DNA from: Schistosoma mansoni
Lineage: Eukaryota; Platyhelminthes; Trematoda; Strigeidida; Schistosomatidae
DNA length: 64,000 nt
Direction of reading: 5' to 3'
Assembly (NCBI RefSeq): GCF_000237925.1
Contig: NC_031495.1
Location: forward strand, 26,684,857-26,748,856
A program made the position numbers and the translations under genes. Each line of letters starts with the position of its first letter. The stretch's first letter is position 1. This document shows, in pieces, positions 25,501-37,500 of the stretch. Below the pieces are notes generated by a model. The model was given only the letters and a program-made list of their open reading frames with translations, had not been told where the DNA came from and ran no database searches.

Positions 25501-28500
25501 TACTGAATTTAATAAGGTATACATTTTTGACCGTATCTCGTTTTCACTATTGTAGTTATATATTTATATGCTTCAGTATTTGTAAATGTATGCGACAGAT
25601 TTCTCCCTCTCACAAATACAAAATCACTTCATGCTGGCAACCTTGTTTGTGATTGGTCGTCTTTTCAGGTTTCATGTATCATTGTATTTCTATCTACTAC
25701 TTTGTTATGTTGTTCTCTGATTGAACTTCTACAAAGCTGCATCTAACTTAAATTTTGTTGATGGGACTTTTGAGCTAGACGAATATGCCAATTCAAAAGC
25801 GATAATATTCTCTTTGAGTTTGAAACTTACATCACTTACCTTATCCTTCAGAACCATTCAAAGTATGCCATTTGGACTATAATAAATCCTTTCCAGAGTT
25901 GGATTAAGTTTTTATTTGTAAACGTAATCGCTAAGTTTGAGTCACCACTAAGAAGTACATAATATAATATTGGTTAATTTTGATTTACTACTTAGTAGAT
26001 ATGTCTATTCGTTAATTCAACTATTTACAATGTCATTTAATCTAGACGTTTAATATGTTTTCAACTCCTATCTACTTACCGCAGTTATTTTTAAATATCA
26101 CTGTATATGTAACTTTTGCTGGAATTTTTTAAACTCATTCTGGCATTAAAGTGCTCAAAGTTGTATTTCAACATCCTTCACTAAAGTTGTATTTTCCATG
26201 TATTTCGGTTCCTTTTATTTCTTAAGATTGATAAAAAAATCTCTTCCCCTCTAATATCTCATCATCAAAATGCTGATAATTGTGTAACTAGTAGTGAAGT
26301 TCAAATTCCAGCGTCGAGCCCGGATGTTATTCAGTCATGCCACGAATGTTCTCATTGTCATAAAGTTTTTCGGCTCCGGAAATCACTTCAGTGGCATAAA
26401 TGTAACCACAAGGTAAGAGATTTTCACGAGAATTTATCTCCAAGTCAATTATTTTATTCTTATGATCTGTTGTTACAAGCGGAAAAATACCTGTTCCGGA
26501 TTTATCATTCTATAACCTTGTAAAGTAAACGATAGAAAGAGTTATGAGACTTTAACTTATTGTCATAGAACTGTATTGAGGCTATGTACTCATTTAATGC
26601 TGACCTTTTAAAGTATGGACAACTCCTGTATAAAGTTAAGGTGATTTTCTTCCTTAATACATTCACTGTACCTTCACTTCGTCATAGAAGGCTGCCAAAT
26701 TCTTCGAGTTTACTATAAATTATGCGCATTCTTTGCGCTTATAATGACTGCTCCTAAGAAACTTTATTCATCCAACCGTTAAAATCGTTAACAAATCTTA
26801 AATTTAACATCTAATTTCATTAGCCTATTATTTTTTTTCGCATTAAAATCTGGTGAATAAGAGGCAAACCATAAACATATGAATCACACACAATAGGAGC
26901 GGTGCTGCGATTCTTAGATATATCTGGACAATTTCACTACCTATTAAAACCTATCAATTCGTTCGGCTTTGTAATTATAGGAACTGGATCAGCCAAGTTT
27001 GAGTGAGACACAATGATACTGACATTTGGATAATGTTGTTGTTGTTTTGGGGCTTGATGTTAATTTCTTTATCGGAAGTGTAAGATACAGGTCTTTTCAG
27101 ATGAAACGTCTTAATCATACTCTATAGTTGGCGAAAATTGGCTACAATATATGTGCAATAAATAGGAGAATTAAGTATGCCACCAATATGTTTCAAGACT
27201 TGTAGACAAATTATACATTTCTATAGGATGAAACACGAGTCTGAGATATTGCCATGAAAAAGCGATCAAATAAATTTATAGTTTTGGCCTGTGGACTTAA
27301 CTGATTATGTTTCTGGCCTGATAACTTGTTATATCATTGCTAGTAAATTTATAGTTTTGGTTCAAACAATGTATCCAGCGCTAACTTGTATCAATGAACC
27401 TAGCAGATTAGAGGTTACATATGAGGCATGTTGTTCAAGCTCAATACTACTTCAACATATCATAAAATCATCCTCTTTCACTACTAGCTTTAGACAGCAG
27501 TACCATTGGTTCTTTAGTAATCATTGTTCAGCGTATCTGTATGGGTGCTACGAAGTAGAAATCGCATGAGTTTTGTTATATATATGAGTTTATTGTACTT
27601 GTTGAGCTATGCTGGGTCCAGTTCACTTGGAAAGTTAAGGAAAAATCCAACTATTTTCCTGGTTGTTGAAATCAGTTTCAAACAGGTCTTCATAACTACA
27701 ACACCATAATGATGATGTTTGCGAATAAGTCAAATGTCAACTAACCAATACTGTTAACCATATTGTTAATTGTTGTAGAGCTGGTGGATGCTGTTCACAA
27801 AGCTATCTTACAGTTGATTGATCACTGGGTGGTGATCAATGTCATGTATGTCAGGTCCTTCGTGCAGATCGAATCCTATTGATCAGGTTGCAATGTGGCC
27901 ACCAGTCTAGGTGACTCGAATTGCGTGCACTATGTTGATATAAGATGGTGGTTGGAGGTAGTCAACAGGAAACCCTAGACCTGGGTTTCATGCTACTTGA
28001 CACTCATCAGCAAGTGTACCCGTAGTCTTGAGGGAACTGATGCTATCTGATATGAAGTTACAAGAATCTCCATTAGATTAAATTGTTTTGTAAGTGGGCA
28101 TTCAAACTGGCCTACTTTTTTACTACATACATTTCATCTGTTTTCTTGATTTTCATAACATGCGTTTAGTCTTAACGAAGGTCATCATTCATTCCGTGAC
28201 GCCATTCAGAAACACTAGTTTTCCTTATGTGAACACGTATTATACATGTCCTTGTGGTTTCCATATGGGAGTATTATGTACTGGAGCCTAGACTTGTCAA
28301 AGAAAACAGAAAGAAAGTCAACCAACAATATAATGATACTGAATTGATGATAGACGTAATGGGTTAGGCATAATTGATGTATCACTACTTTTAACATGAA
28401 TTCGACGTAAGTGGTTTGGGGCTTTGTGAGACATGATTCATAGCAATAATGTGTACCGCTCCATCTGACGTTACTCTTTTTGAGTTTATCATAAACAGTA

Positions 28501-31500
28501 AACTGTAATTATATCTTTTGTTGGTCTATAAACTTTAATTCTTGATCTTTTTATTCTCATATGACCTTACTTTGGTTATACACTGCACTGCCACTTCACT
28601 TTGTGTGATGGATTTATTGTTTCTTACTTATAAAAACCATTTTATGTCATTGTGGTGTATGCTACTTATGTTGACAAACATAAGTAGTATGTAGCACCTA
28701 TCGGAAGTGGAATGCATGCCAGCAAAAGATTGAGAAGATCCAGTTGAAGAGAACAGAAGGGGAAACAGAAATTAAATGTAATAACAAGAGATTTGAAAGA
28801 ATCAGGAAGCACGTAAAGGACAACTGATAGGTGTGAAAATCATATATTTAATGTATGGTTTTCATACTTTAGGAAAGTACTCTGTAATTTTGTATTAAGC
28901 AATAAATTGGTCTTCCCCACCTGAGTTCTCGTTCACTACATCATAAATAAATAAATAGACATCGTTAACTTTTAGATTCACTTAGTATTGTTTGTTTGAA
29001 TCTATTCTGACTTGGGAGAGACTGTACCTGCCATAACTGTTGACATGCAATGTGCCTCGGCTGGTGCAGCTCTTACTATGGGCTATGCCAAAATCAAGGC
29101 CGGTCTTGCCACTCGCTTGTTAGCAGGAGGGATCGAAAGCAGCTCTTTGCAGCCCCAGTGTATCTATGCTGCTGCTGATAGTCGATCGGGCGCTTATGAG
29201 GTGGCACAATTTTCTCCAGACACAAGCAGTCAGCTGGCTATGATAGCAGGAGCAGAGCGGGTGGCTCAGGCCTACCAAATGACCCCCTCGCAGCTCAACC
29301 AATGGACCCTTACTAGCCACCAGCGAGCACACATAGCTAGGCAGAAGCATTGGTTAGCTGATATTATATTAGCAATGCCAGGTNNNNNNNNNNNNNNNNN
29401 NNNNNNNNNNNNNNNNNNNNNNNNNNNNNNNNNNNNNNNNNNNNNNNNNNNNNNNNNNNNNNNNNNNNNNNNNNNNNNNNNNNNNNNNNNNNNNNNNNNN
29501 NNNNNNNNNNNNNNNNNNNNNNNNNNNNNNNNNNNNNNNNNNNNNNNNNNNNNNNNNNNNNNNNNNNNNNNNNNNNNNNNNNNGGATACAAATTTGTGAC
29601 TATCGGAATTTTTATCCTGTGAATGTGTTCCCGTTACAAATAGGTATAAAAGTGTCTTCGTTATGTTCAGAGCCAGATGAGATGAGTTTCCGAGCATCTA
29701 TCAGTGCGGTAGATGCTACTGAGATCCAGTGTTTCTCCCTAACCTTATGGTTTACCGTACTAGCAGATATCACTGCTGTTTCCACAGCTTTTCGGATGTC
29801 ATTCCACGCTGCCTCGGGGTGGGCACAACTTCCATGGCTGCCCAACTTTTTCTAGTTGTTCCTGAAATGTACTCTTAGCTTGCCTATCATTAGGTAGAAC
29901 CCTAAGAGGTTTCCTTGCAGTGTCTTTCCTACGTCCAGTAAGACGCAGACAGATACGTGCTCGCACTAGAGCATGATCTGAATCTAAACATGTGCTCCAG
30001 AATGAGCGACAGTCTTCTATCGAGCCCCTCTATCGGTGGCTGATAGCGATGTGGTCTAGTTGGGTCCAACGTTGGGACGAATTCGGGGGTCGCCATGTCA
30101 AAAGATGTTTTTCCTTGTGCTTAAAGTTAGTATTTGCAAGAAACAGGTGGTTATCTGAGCATAGCTGCAACAGACGGTCGCCATTATCTGTCCTCTGAGC
30201 CACGACACCATAAGATCCACCCAGGTGTATTTCCTTTTCGCTTAGTTTACTTACTTGAGCATTAAAGGCACCAGCCACTATTACTACATCAGGGCACCTA
30301 GCTTTTCGGAAAAGGTCGGTAAGCTTTCTGTGAAACTCATCTTTTACATCATCCGAGCTACAGTCAGTGGGGGAGTAGGCAGAGACGACGAAGAGGCAAC
30401 GACGATTGTCCCTATCTTTCCGAGTCCTTACTGTTGCGTTTAGTTGGACAGCGCACAGACGACTGTCTACTGAGATCCAGTCTGAAAGAGCTAGTTCTGT
30501 CCCAGGATTTAATGCTATACCTACGCCAGCGAAGCCACGGGAAGCAGCATCAGGGCTTCCAGATACACGAAGCGTGAATGAGGTTGATTCTTTATTATGA
30601 AATAGTGAGGTCAAATGAATGACGCTACTCGGATCCTGTGTGCGCGTTTTGGAGACGCAGCAGACATCGATGGTGCGAGATCCCAAAGTCCTTGCTAAGG
30701 AAGCCTGTTGTCCTATTCGGCACAATGTTCGGACGTTAAAAGTTCCTACATGTAGTTTAGAGCGTGGTTTCAGGAGACTGAGAACAACGTTCCGCGTACT
30801 CGAATCGTTTGCCCTAGCGGTGCGAGGTGATAAAAGGACGTGAGAAAGGTTAGTCGTGGAGATAAGGGAGTTATTGGGCGGTGTAGGAAGGACTTGAATG
30901 TGACCAACTTGGTCTCGTGTGCTGTTACGGGTATGAGGGCTAATATCACTTCCCAACTGCCCATACCGTGGAAGGGTATTTCTTGAGGGACCTGAAAAAG
31001 AAGTTGGATTAGTGTTGGTCTTAACGACCTGGGCGCGACGGGAGCAGAGTCCAGAGAACAACTTCTTGAGGCCAGTCACGCACGGCCTTCTTGTGTTAGC
31101 TCCGTTCTTCAAAGGGCCTTATTGCCAGAGACGGAAATCCGTGAGGTAAGGTGAGGCGTGACATTTTTAGAGTCGACCTTTTCTAATCCCTTCCTTCCTT
31201 GTGAGAAGGCAGCATCGCTGCAGATGCTGGTTGTTTAGAGGAAACACCTTACTGCTGTCACACCCCTCTGCAGTCAGCAGTACGACTTCGCCCTCAGATC
31301 TTGAGTTGCTGCTTTTAGTCTTACCATTCTTCGATCGACATGCCAGGCATGGTAGAACCTACAGGAACATACGTTCCAGCCAACACAGCTCAGTTGGGCC
31401 ATCACGATAGGCAAGTCCGACCAACACATCAAGGTAGCAGCTAACGTCGTCCTCTCAGACTGGTAGGGAACTCGGAACAAATACCTATCAATTCGTTCGG

Positions 31501-34500
31501 CTTTGTAATTATAGGAACTGGATCAGCCAAGTTTGAGTGAGACACAATGATACTGACATTTGGATAATGTTGTTGTTGTTTTGGGGCTTGATGTTAATTT
31601 CTTTATCGGAAGTGTAAGATACAGGTCTTTTCAGATGAAACGTCTTAATCATACTCTATAGTTGGCGAAAATTGGCTACAATATATGTGCAATAAATAGG
31701 AGAATTAAGTATGCCACCAATATGTTTCAAGACTTGTAGACAAATTATACATTTCTATAGGATGAAACACGAGTCTGAGATATTGCCATGAAAAAGCGAT
31801 CAAATAAATTTATAGTTTTGGCCTGTGGACTTAACTGATTATGTTTCTGGCCTGATAACTTGTTATATCATTGCTAGTAAATTTATAGTTTTGGTTCAAA
31901 CAATGTATCCAGCGCTAACTTGTATCAATGAACCTAGCAGATTAGAGGTTACATATGAGGCATGTTGTTCAAGCTCAATACTACTTCAACATATCATAAA
32001 ATCATCCTCTTTCACTACTAGCTTTAGACAGCAGTACCATTGGTTCTTTAGTAATCATTGTTCAGCGTATCTGTATGGGTGCTACGAAGTAGAAATCGCA
32101 TGAGTTTTGTTATATATATGAGTTTATTGTACTTGTTGAGCTATGCTGGGTCCAGTTCACTTGGAAAGTTAAGGAAAAATCCAACTATTTTCCTGGTTGT
32201 TGAAATCAGTTTCAAACAGGTCTTCATAACTACAACACCATAATGATGATGTTTGCGAATAAGTCAAATGTCAACTAACCAATACTGTTAACCATATTGT
32301 TAATTGTTGTAGAGCTGGTGGATGCTGTTCACAAAGCTATCTTACAGTTGATTGATCACTGGGTGGTGATCAATGTCATGTATGTCAGGTCCTTCGTGCA
32401 GATCGAATCCTATTGATCAGGTTGCAATGTGGCCACCAGTCTAGGTGACTCGAATTGCGTGCACTATGTTGATATAAGATGGTGGTTGGAGGTAGTCAAC
32501 AGGAAACCCTAGACCTGGGTTTCATGCTACTTGACACTCATCAGCAAGTGTACCCGTAGTCTTGAGGGAACTGATGCTATCTGATATGAAGTTACAAGAA
32601 TCTCCATTAGATTAAATTGTTTTGTAAGTGGGCATTCAAACTGGCCTACTTTTTTACTACATACATTTCATCTGTTTTCTTGATTTTCATAACATGCGTT
32701 TAGTCTTAACGAAGGTCATCATTCATTCCGTGACGCCATTCAGAAACACTAGTTTTCCTTATGTGAACACGTATTATACATGTCCTTGTGGTTTCCATAT
32801 GGGAGTATTATGTACTGGAGCCTAGACTTGTCAAAGAAAACAGAAAGAAAGTCAACCAACAATATAATGATACTGAATTGATGATAGACGTAATGGGTTA
32901 GGCATAATTGATGTATCACTACTTTTAACATGAATTCGACGTAAGTGGTTTGGGGCTTTGTGAGACATGATTCATAGCAATAATGTGTACCGCTCCATCT
33001 GACGTTACTCTTTTTGAGTTTATCATAAACAGTAAACTGTAATTATATCTTTTGTTGGTCTATAAACTTTAATTCTTGATCTTTTTATTCTCATATGACC
33101 TTACTTTGGTTATACACTGCACTGCCACTTCACTTTGTGTGATGGATTTATTGTTTCTTACTTATAAAAACCATTTTATGTCATTGTGGTGTATGCTACT
33201 TATGTTGACAAACATAAGTAGTATGTAGCACCTATCGGAAGTGGAATGCATGCCAGCAAAAGATTGAGAAGATCCAGTTGAAGAGAACAGAAGGGGAAAC
33301 AGAAATTAAATGTAATAACAAGAGATTTGAAAGAATCAGGAAGCACGTAAAGGACAACTGATAGGTGTGAAAATCATATATTTAATGTATGGTTTTCATA
33401 CTTTAGGAAAGTACTCTGTAATTTTGTATTAAGCAATAAATTGGTCTTCCCCACCTGAGTTCTCGTTCACTACATCATAAATAAATAAATAGACATCGTT
33501 AACTTTTAGATTCACTTAGTATTGTTTGTTTGAATCTTCCCATTGATGTTTTAGGACACATGCGCCAATTAGAGACTGACCAGTTGCAGTCCTAAAAATC
33601 AATGGGAAGACTCAAACAAACAGTACTAAGTGAATTTAAACTTCATCCCATTGCACAAGCAAGTGGCTATCAGGACTCAGTGGTCGAGTGGATAACGCGA
33701 TGGCGTTTGAAGCGAAAGTTACTGGGTTTGAATCCCAGAGTAAACATCAACTCTGAGATGCAGGTACATCCAGCTGACGACTCCCAAATAGGACGAAACG
33801 CGCGTCCTGGATTCCACTGCTAACCACTATACATCATCGTTAACTTTTGTTAAATGTTACTTCGTTCCACTGTTTATTAGACTCCTAATAATAAACGGTT
33901 GTTCTGCGTATGAACAAAATAATGTCGAATACCATTCCTCTTTTCCAATGATAATCATTTTCCAATATGTCAAGATTATTGGTTTTGAACTCCATTCCTA
34001 TAATGAAATTTTGTAAAAAACAGTAATGATCTGTAGAGAGTTTATTTTTTAAAATTCAGTCTCACCTTTTTCATTCTGCAAGGCTAGCGTAATTAACTTA
34101 CATCCTAAACCTACTGATTATGTTTCGACTTATCAATAAAATAGTCAGACACGGGGTTGAACATTTATCGTCGTTATGTGACACTGAATGTTCCGTCCAT
34201 CTAAACCAGTCATCTGTAGTTTTCTTAGTTTGATTCATTCTAATTTTTACAATTTATTCAACACATATTCAGGTTGATCACCAACATTCAAATGGCGATA
34301 CAGACAATAATGAAACTGCAATGAATTCAGGTGAGAAATCACTGGATCCTCATGGTCTTTCTACGTTAGACAAGAATGTAACTGCTTTAGCATATTCAGA
34401 AGACTCACAACATGATTGTACAAATGAACGTTTGGTTTCGACTGAATGTCACCATAACAACTCCATTGAAGTAAGTATTTATTTTGAATTTGCGTGTGTT

Positions 34501-37500
34501 TGTTTGTTGGGGAATTAGATACAGTATGAAAAGTGTGTGAAGTTTTTCTTATAATGACGGCTGTTATTGCGTTCTAACTATTCCTCACTTGTGTAGGATG
34601 AACAGAAGAAGTCGATGTCTCCATCGACGAGTGAACTGGAGACATCAGGAGGAATAACAACAACAACAACAATGACGACGACGACAACAACAACATCGAG
34701 TGAACAAGATGCTTCAAATGAAAATCTAACTGCGACTGTCTTCAAATGTGACATGTGTTCATTGAGTTATCGCCATAGAACGTCACTTTTACGTCATGCA
34801 CGTCAATCGAACCACAAGGTAAGTAGGTAGGTAGGTAGGTAAGTAAGTAAGGAGTGTTTAGATTGCATGAGTTTGATGTTGTTCATGTTTGGTGATGACC
34901 ATGAAATGGTTGTAGTAGCATTGTTGTTTGATCGTGGTGAGTATATGAGAGAGTGTGTGAGGGAGGGAGTTTGGAGGAGAGGAAGGAGTAGGTGGTGAAG
35001 AGTTTTGTGTTTTGGAATGTTCAACATGAGCATTTTGTGAATATGTTCGTGGTTAAGTTGTCTGTAAGGCTAAACTTTTTTTATCGATGAATGTTTTTAG
35101 GTGGATCTAATTAGGACTCGCAAGAGAAGAGATTATGTGAAGAATGATAACTCTGGTATGAGGAGATCAGGGGAGTGTTTGAATGGTAGTGGATGCATGG
35201 ATAATGAGATGGTATCGAATTTGACATGGAAAGAATGTTCAGAGTCGATGACGTTGGATTCTAATGTTGTTGAGAATGAGAATATTGGGGAGGTAGTTGG
35301 TGAGGTGAGGTAGTTGTTATTGTTGTTTGAATGTTTCATATTTAGTTGACTATATGATTTAATTTATTGTTGTAAATTTTGATGATCGTCTATTTTAACA
35401 ATCAGGTGTTGAATTGTTCTGGCAGTTTATTCATACTTCGCAATTTTATAAGTATTGAATTTCGTAGATAATACTTCATGTTGTTTTCGCTATAGTTAAG
35501 GTTTGCGAACCCATTCATAATTCATATTTTATGCTCTCCATTCTCCAAAGTTTTTTAAGTAAAATACTATTCTCGTAAATATGCTTAATGCGATATTCAT
35601 CGCTTATCCTGAAAACCTTCCTGGTTTGCGAGTAAAACGTATTTTAAAGTGAAATGTTTCTGTTTGTTTTACAATTTGACCTCTTCATTTTTCATTTTCC
35701 GATTTATAGTTCCGGATGTAGACTCGGGGTCTAATTTGGTATACACTTCCTTGTGGTAGGTGTTCTTGTCAGTTGAAATGCCTCTGATAAATTATTTGAG
35801 ACTAATAGAATGTGTCAGTGTGAATGTATTCAGGGATTGTTTGATTTATCCACTGAACTTTGCTGATGAATGAATCTGGTTATCGGCTTTTCGATAGCGA
35901 ATTGGGATAATAATCATATTGTGAACTTGTGATTCCTTGCCCGACACGACTGTTTTAAAAATAGAGTGGGTAAATAATCATCCAACCGTCTTGATATTAT
36001 TATCCGTGTAGTCGAATCTATTTTTGGATGTGAATAGTACACACAAAGTACCATACCAGAAATGTACGTCCTGAATAAAGTGAGAGCAGTGATTGTTTTT
36101 GCTGTTGTGGCAACATTACATCTTGTCATTCCGCGTTCTGTGGTGTAAAGAAACTGTCATTCAAATAGCTATTGAGGTTCATCTTGAAGCACTAGTAGCT
36201 ATTTTACTAAATTTAATGCATAACTCTTAGTCATTTGCCTTTGTATATAGCGTTTTCATTCTTTTGTTAATCGGAGTGCTCTACACTGCATTGTCGGTGT
36301 TGTAGTTTGCACGGTCTTCGGAGACGTTGAGAATAACTGCCTTCGTTTGTTATAAGGTAGTTACCACTGGAAATTTTGTTGGAACTAATGGAGTTTATGG
36401 CACAACATATTGTCTTTTCAGTTTTGCTTCGTAATGACTGTCCCATGTTAGTGCAGACATTTGGCTAAATGTACCAAGATTTCGAAATTCAACTTGAAAA
36501 CTGCTCCGAGTGGTTTTCGCTTCGATGGCAAAGTGAAGTGTTTCTCATATATTAATTTGTTAAAGCATTCTGGTGTGATAAGCAGTGGTATTACTTCTCC
36601 GATTTCCACTCATCGTTTCCATTAAAGTTTATGGTCTACTTGCGTATGTGGCTGCCTTTCTGCGGCACTTCGGAGTTTAAGTAGGATCGCTACCTCTACA
36701 CCACAAGCAAGTGCATTGCTTTAAACAATTATTGAAATCTTTGGATTGTATTTTGTCAATATACTTTAAAATAGCTTTCAATTCTGTAAAACATTGTACC
36801 AATATGTTGATCAGTCCCAACGGATGTTGATTTAACAATGCATTTATTCATAAATTTTTAAAATACTAAGTAATTACTAATTAGACTCAAGAACGAGCGT
36901 AAGGTATTTTTTTGAAATACCTTCATTTTTCCATGATTGTAATGTTCTTCGGTTCAAATCGGTGACAAAAGCCTAGATACCTAATTAAACGTAAACAGAG
37001 TGGACATATTTCTAATCCAAGGTGTAATTCACGGGTTTGCATATGTTGTGGAATGAACAGATCTCGGGTGCAATCAGTGATTGGGGCCAGTCAGATGGAA
37101 TTACGTCTAGTTCCCAGGTTCTACCTAAGACCTCAGTCAACTTCGCTGCTAGTACTGGACCTTCATCCTTAAAAATCTCAGGGGTAAACTTGTCAGGGCC
37201 CGCTGCTCTCCCTCGCTTCAGATTTCCTATAGCTTTTTCAACCTCGTAAAGAGTTGGAGGATTTACATTAGCTTGCCATTCAGGACGACTGGGGATCATG
37301 GAAAACCGAAGCGTGGCTGAAGGCCAGTTGGACTGATCCCTAAAGTGTTCTGCCCATCGATCCAATTTCCTGGATTGAGAATGAATGATATGTCCATGTT
37401 TATCTGAGATAGTTTCGCTGACAGTTGGGTTTCTAATACCGGTTTCTATAACAAGTCTGAACAGTTGTCTGCTGTTGCCTATTGCCACTGCATTTTCCAT

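Noticed and set aside
27291-28291. Open frames of 92, 61 and 65 residues repeated three times in block R
   Set aside because: Threefold presence only reflects duplication of the DNA. They overlap, lack domains and have no splice or promoter support.
29272-29697. Open frames across the N runs (29272-29697, 29364-29591, 40673-41182, 40849-41221)
   Set aside because: They exist only because N is not read as a stop.
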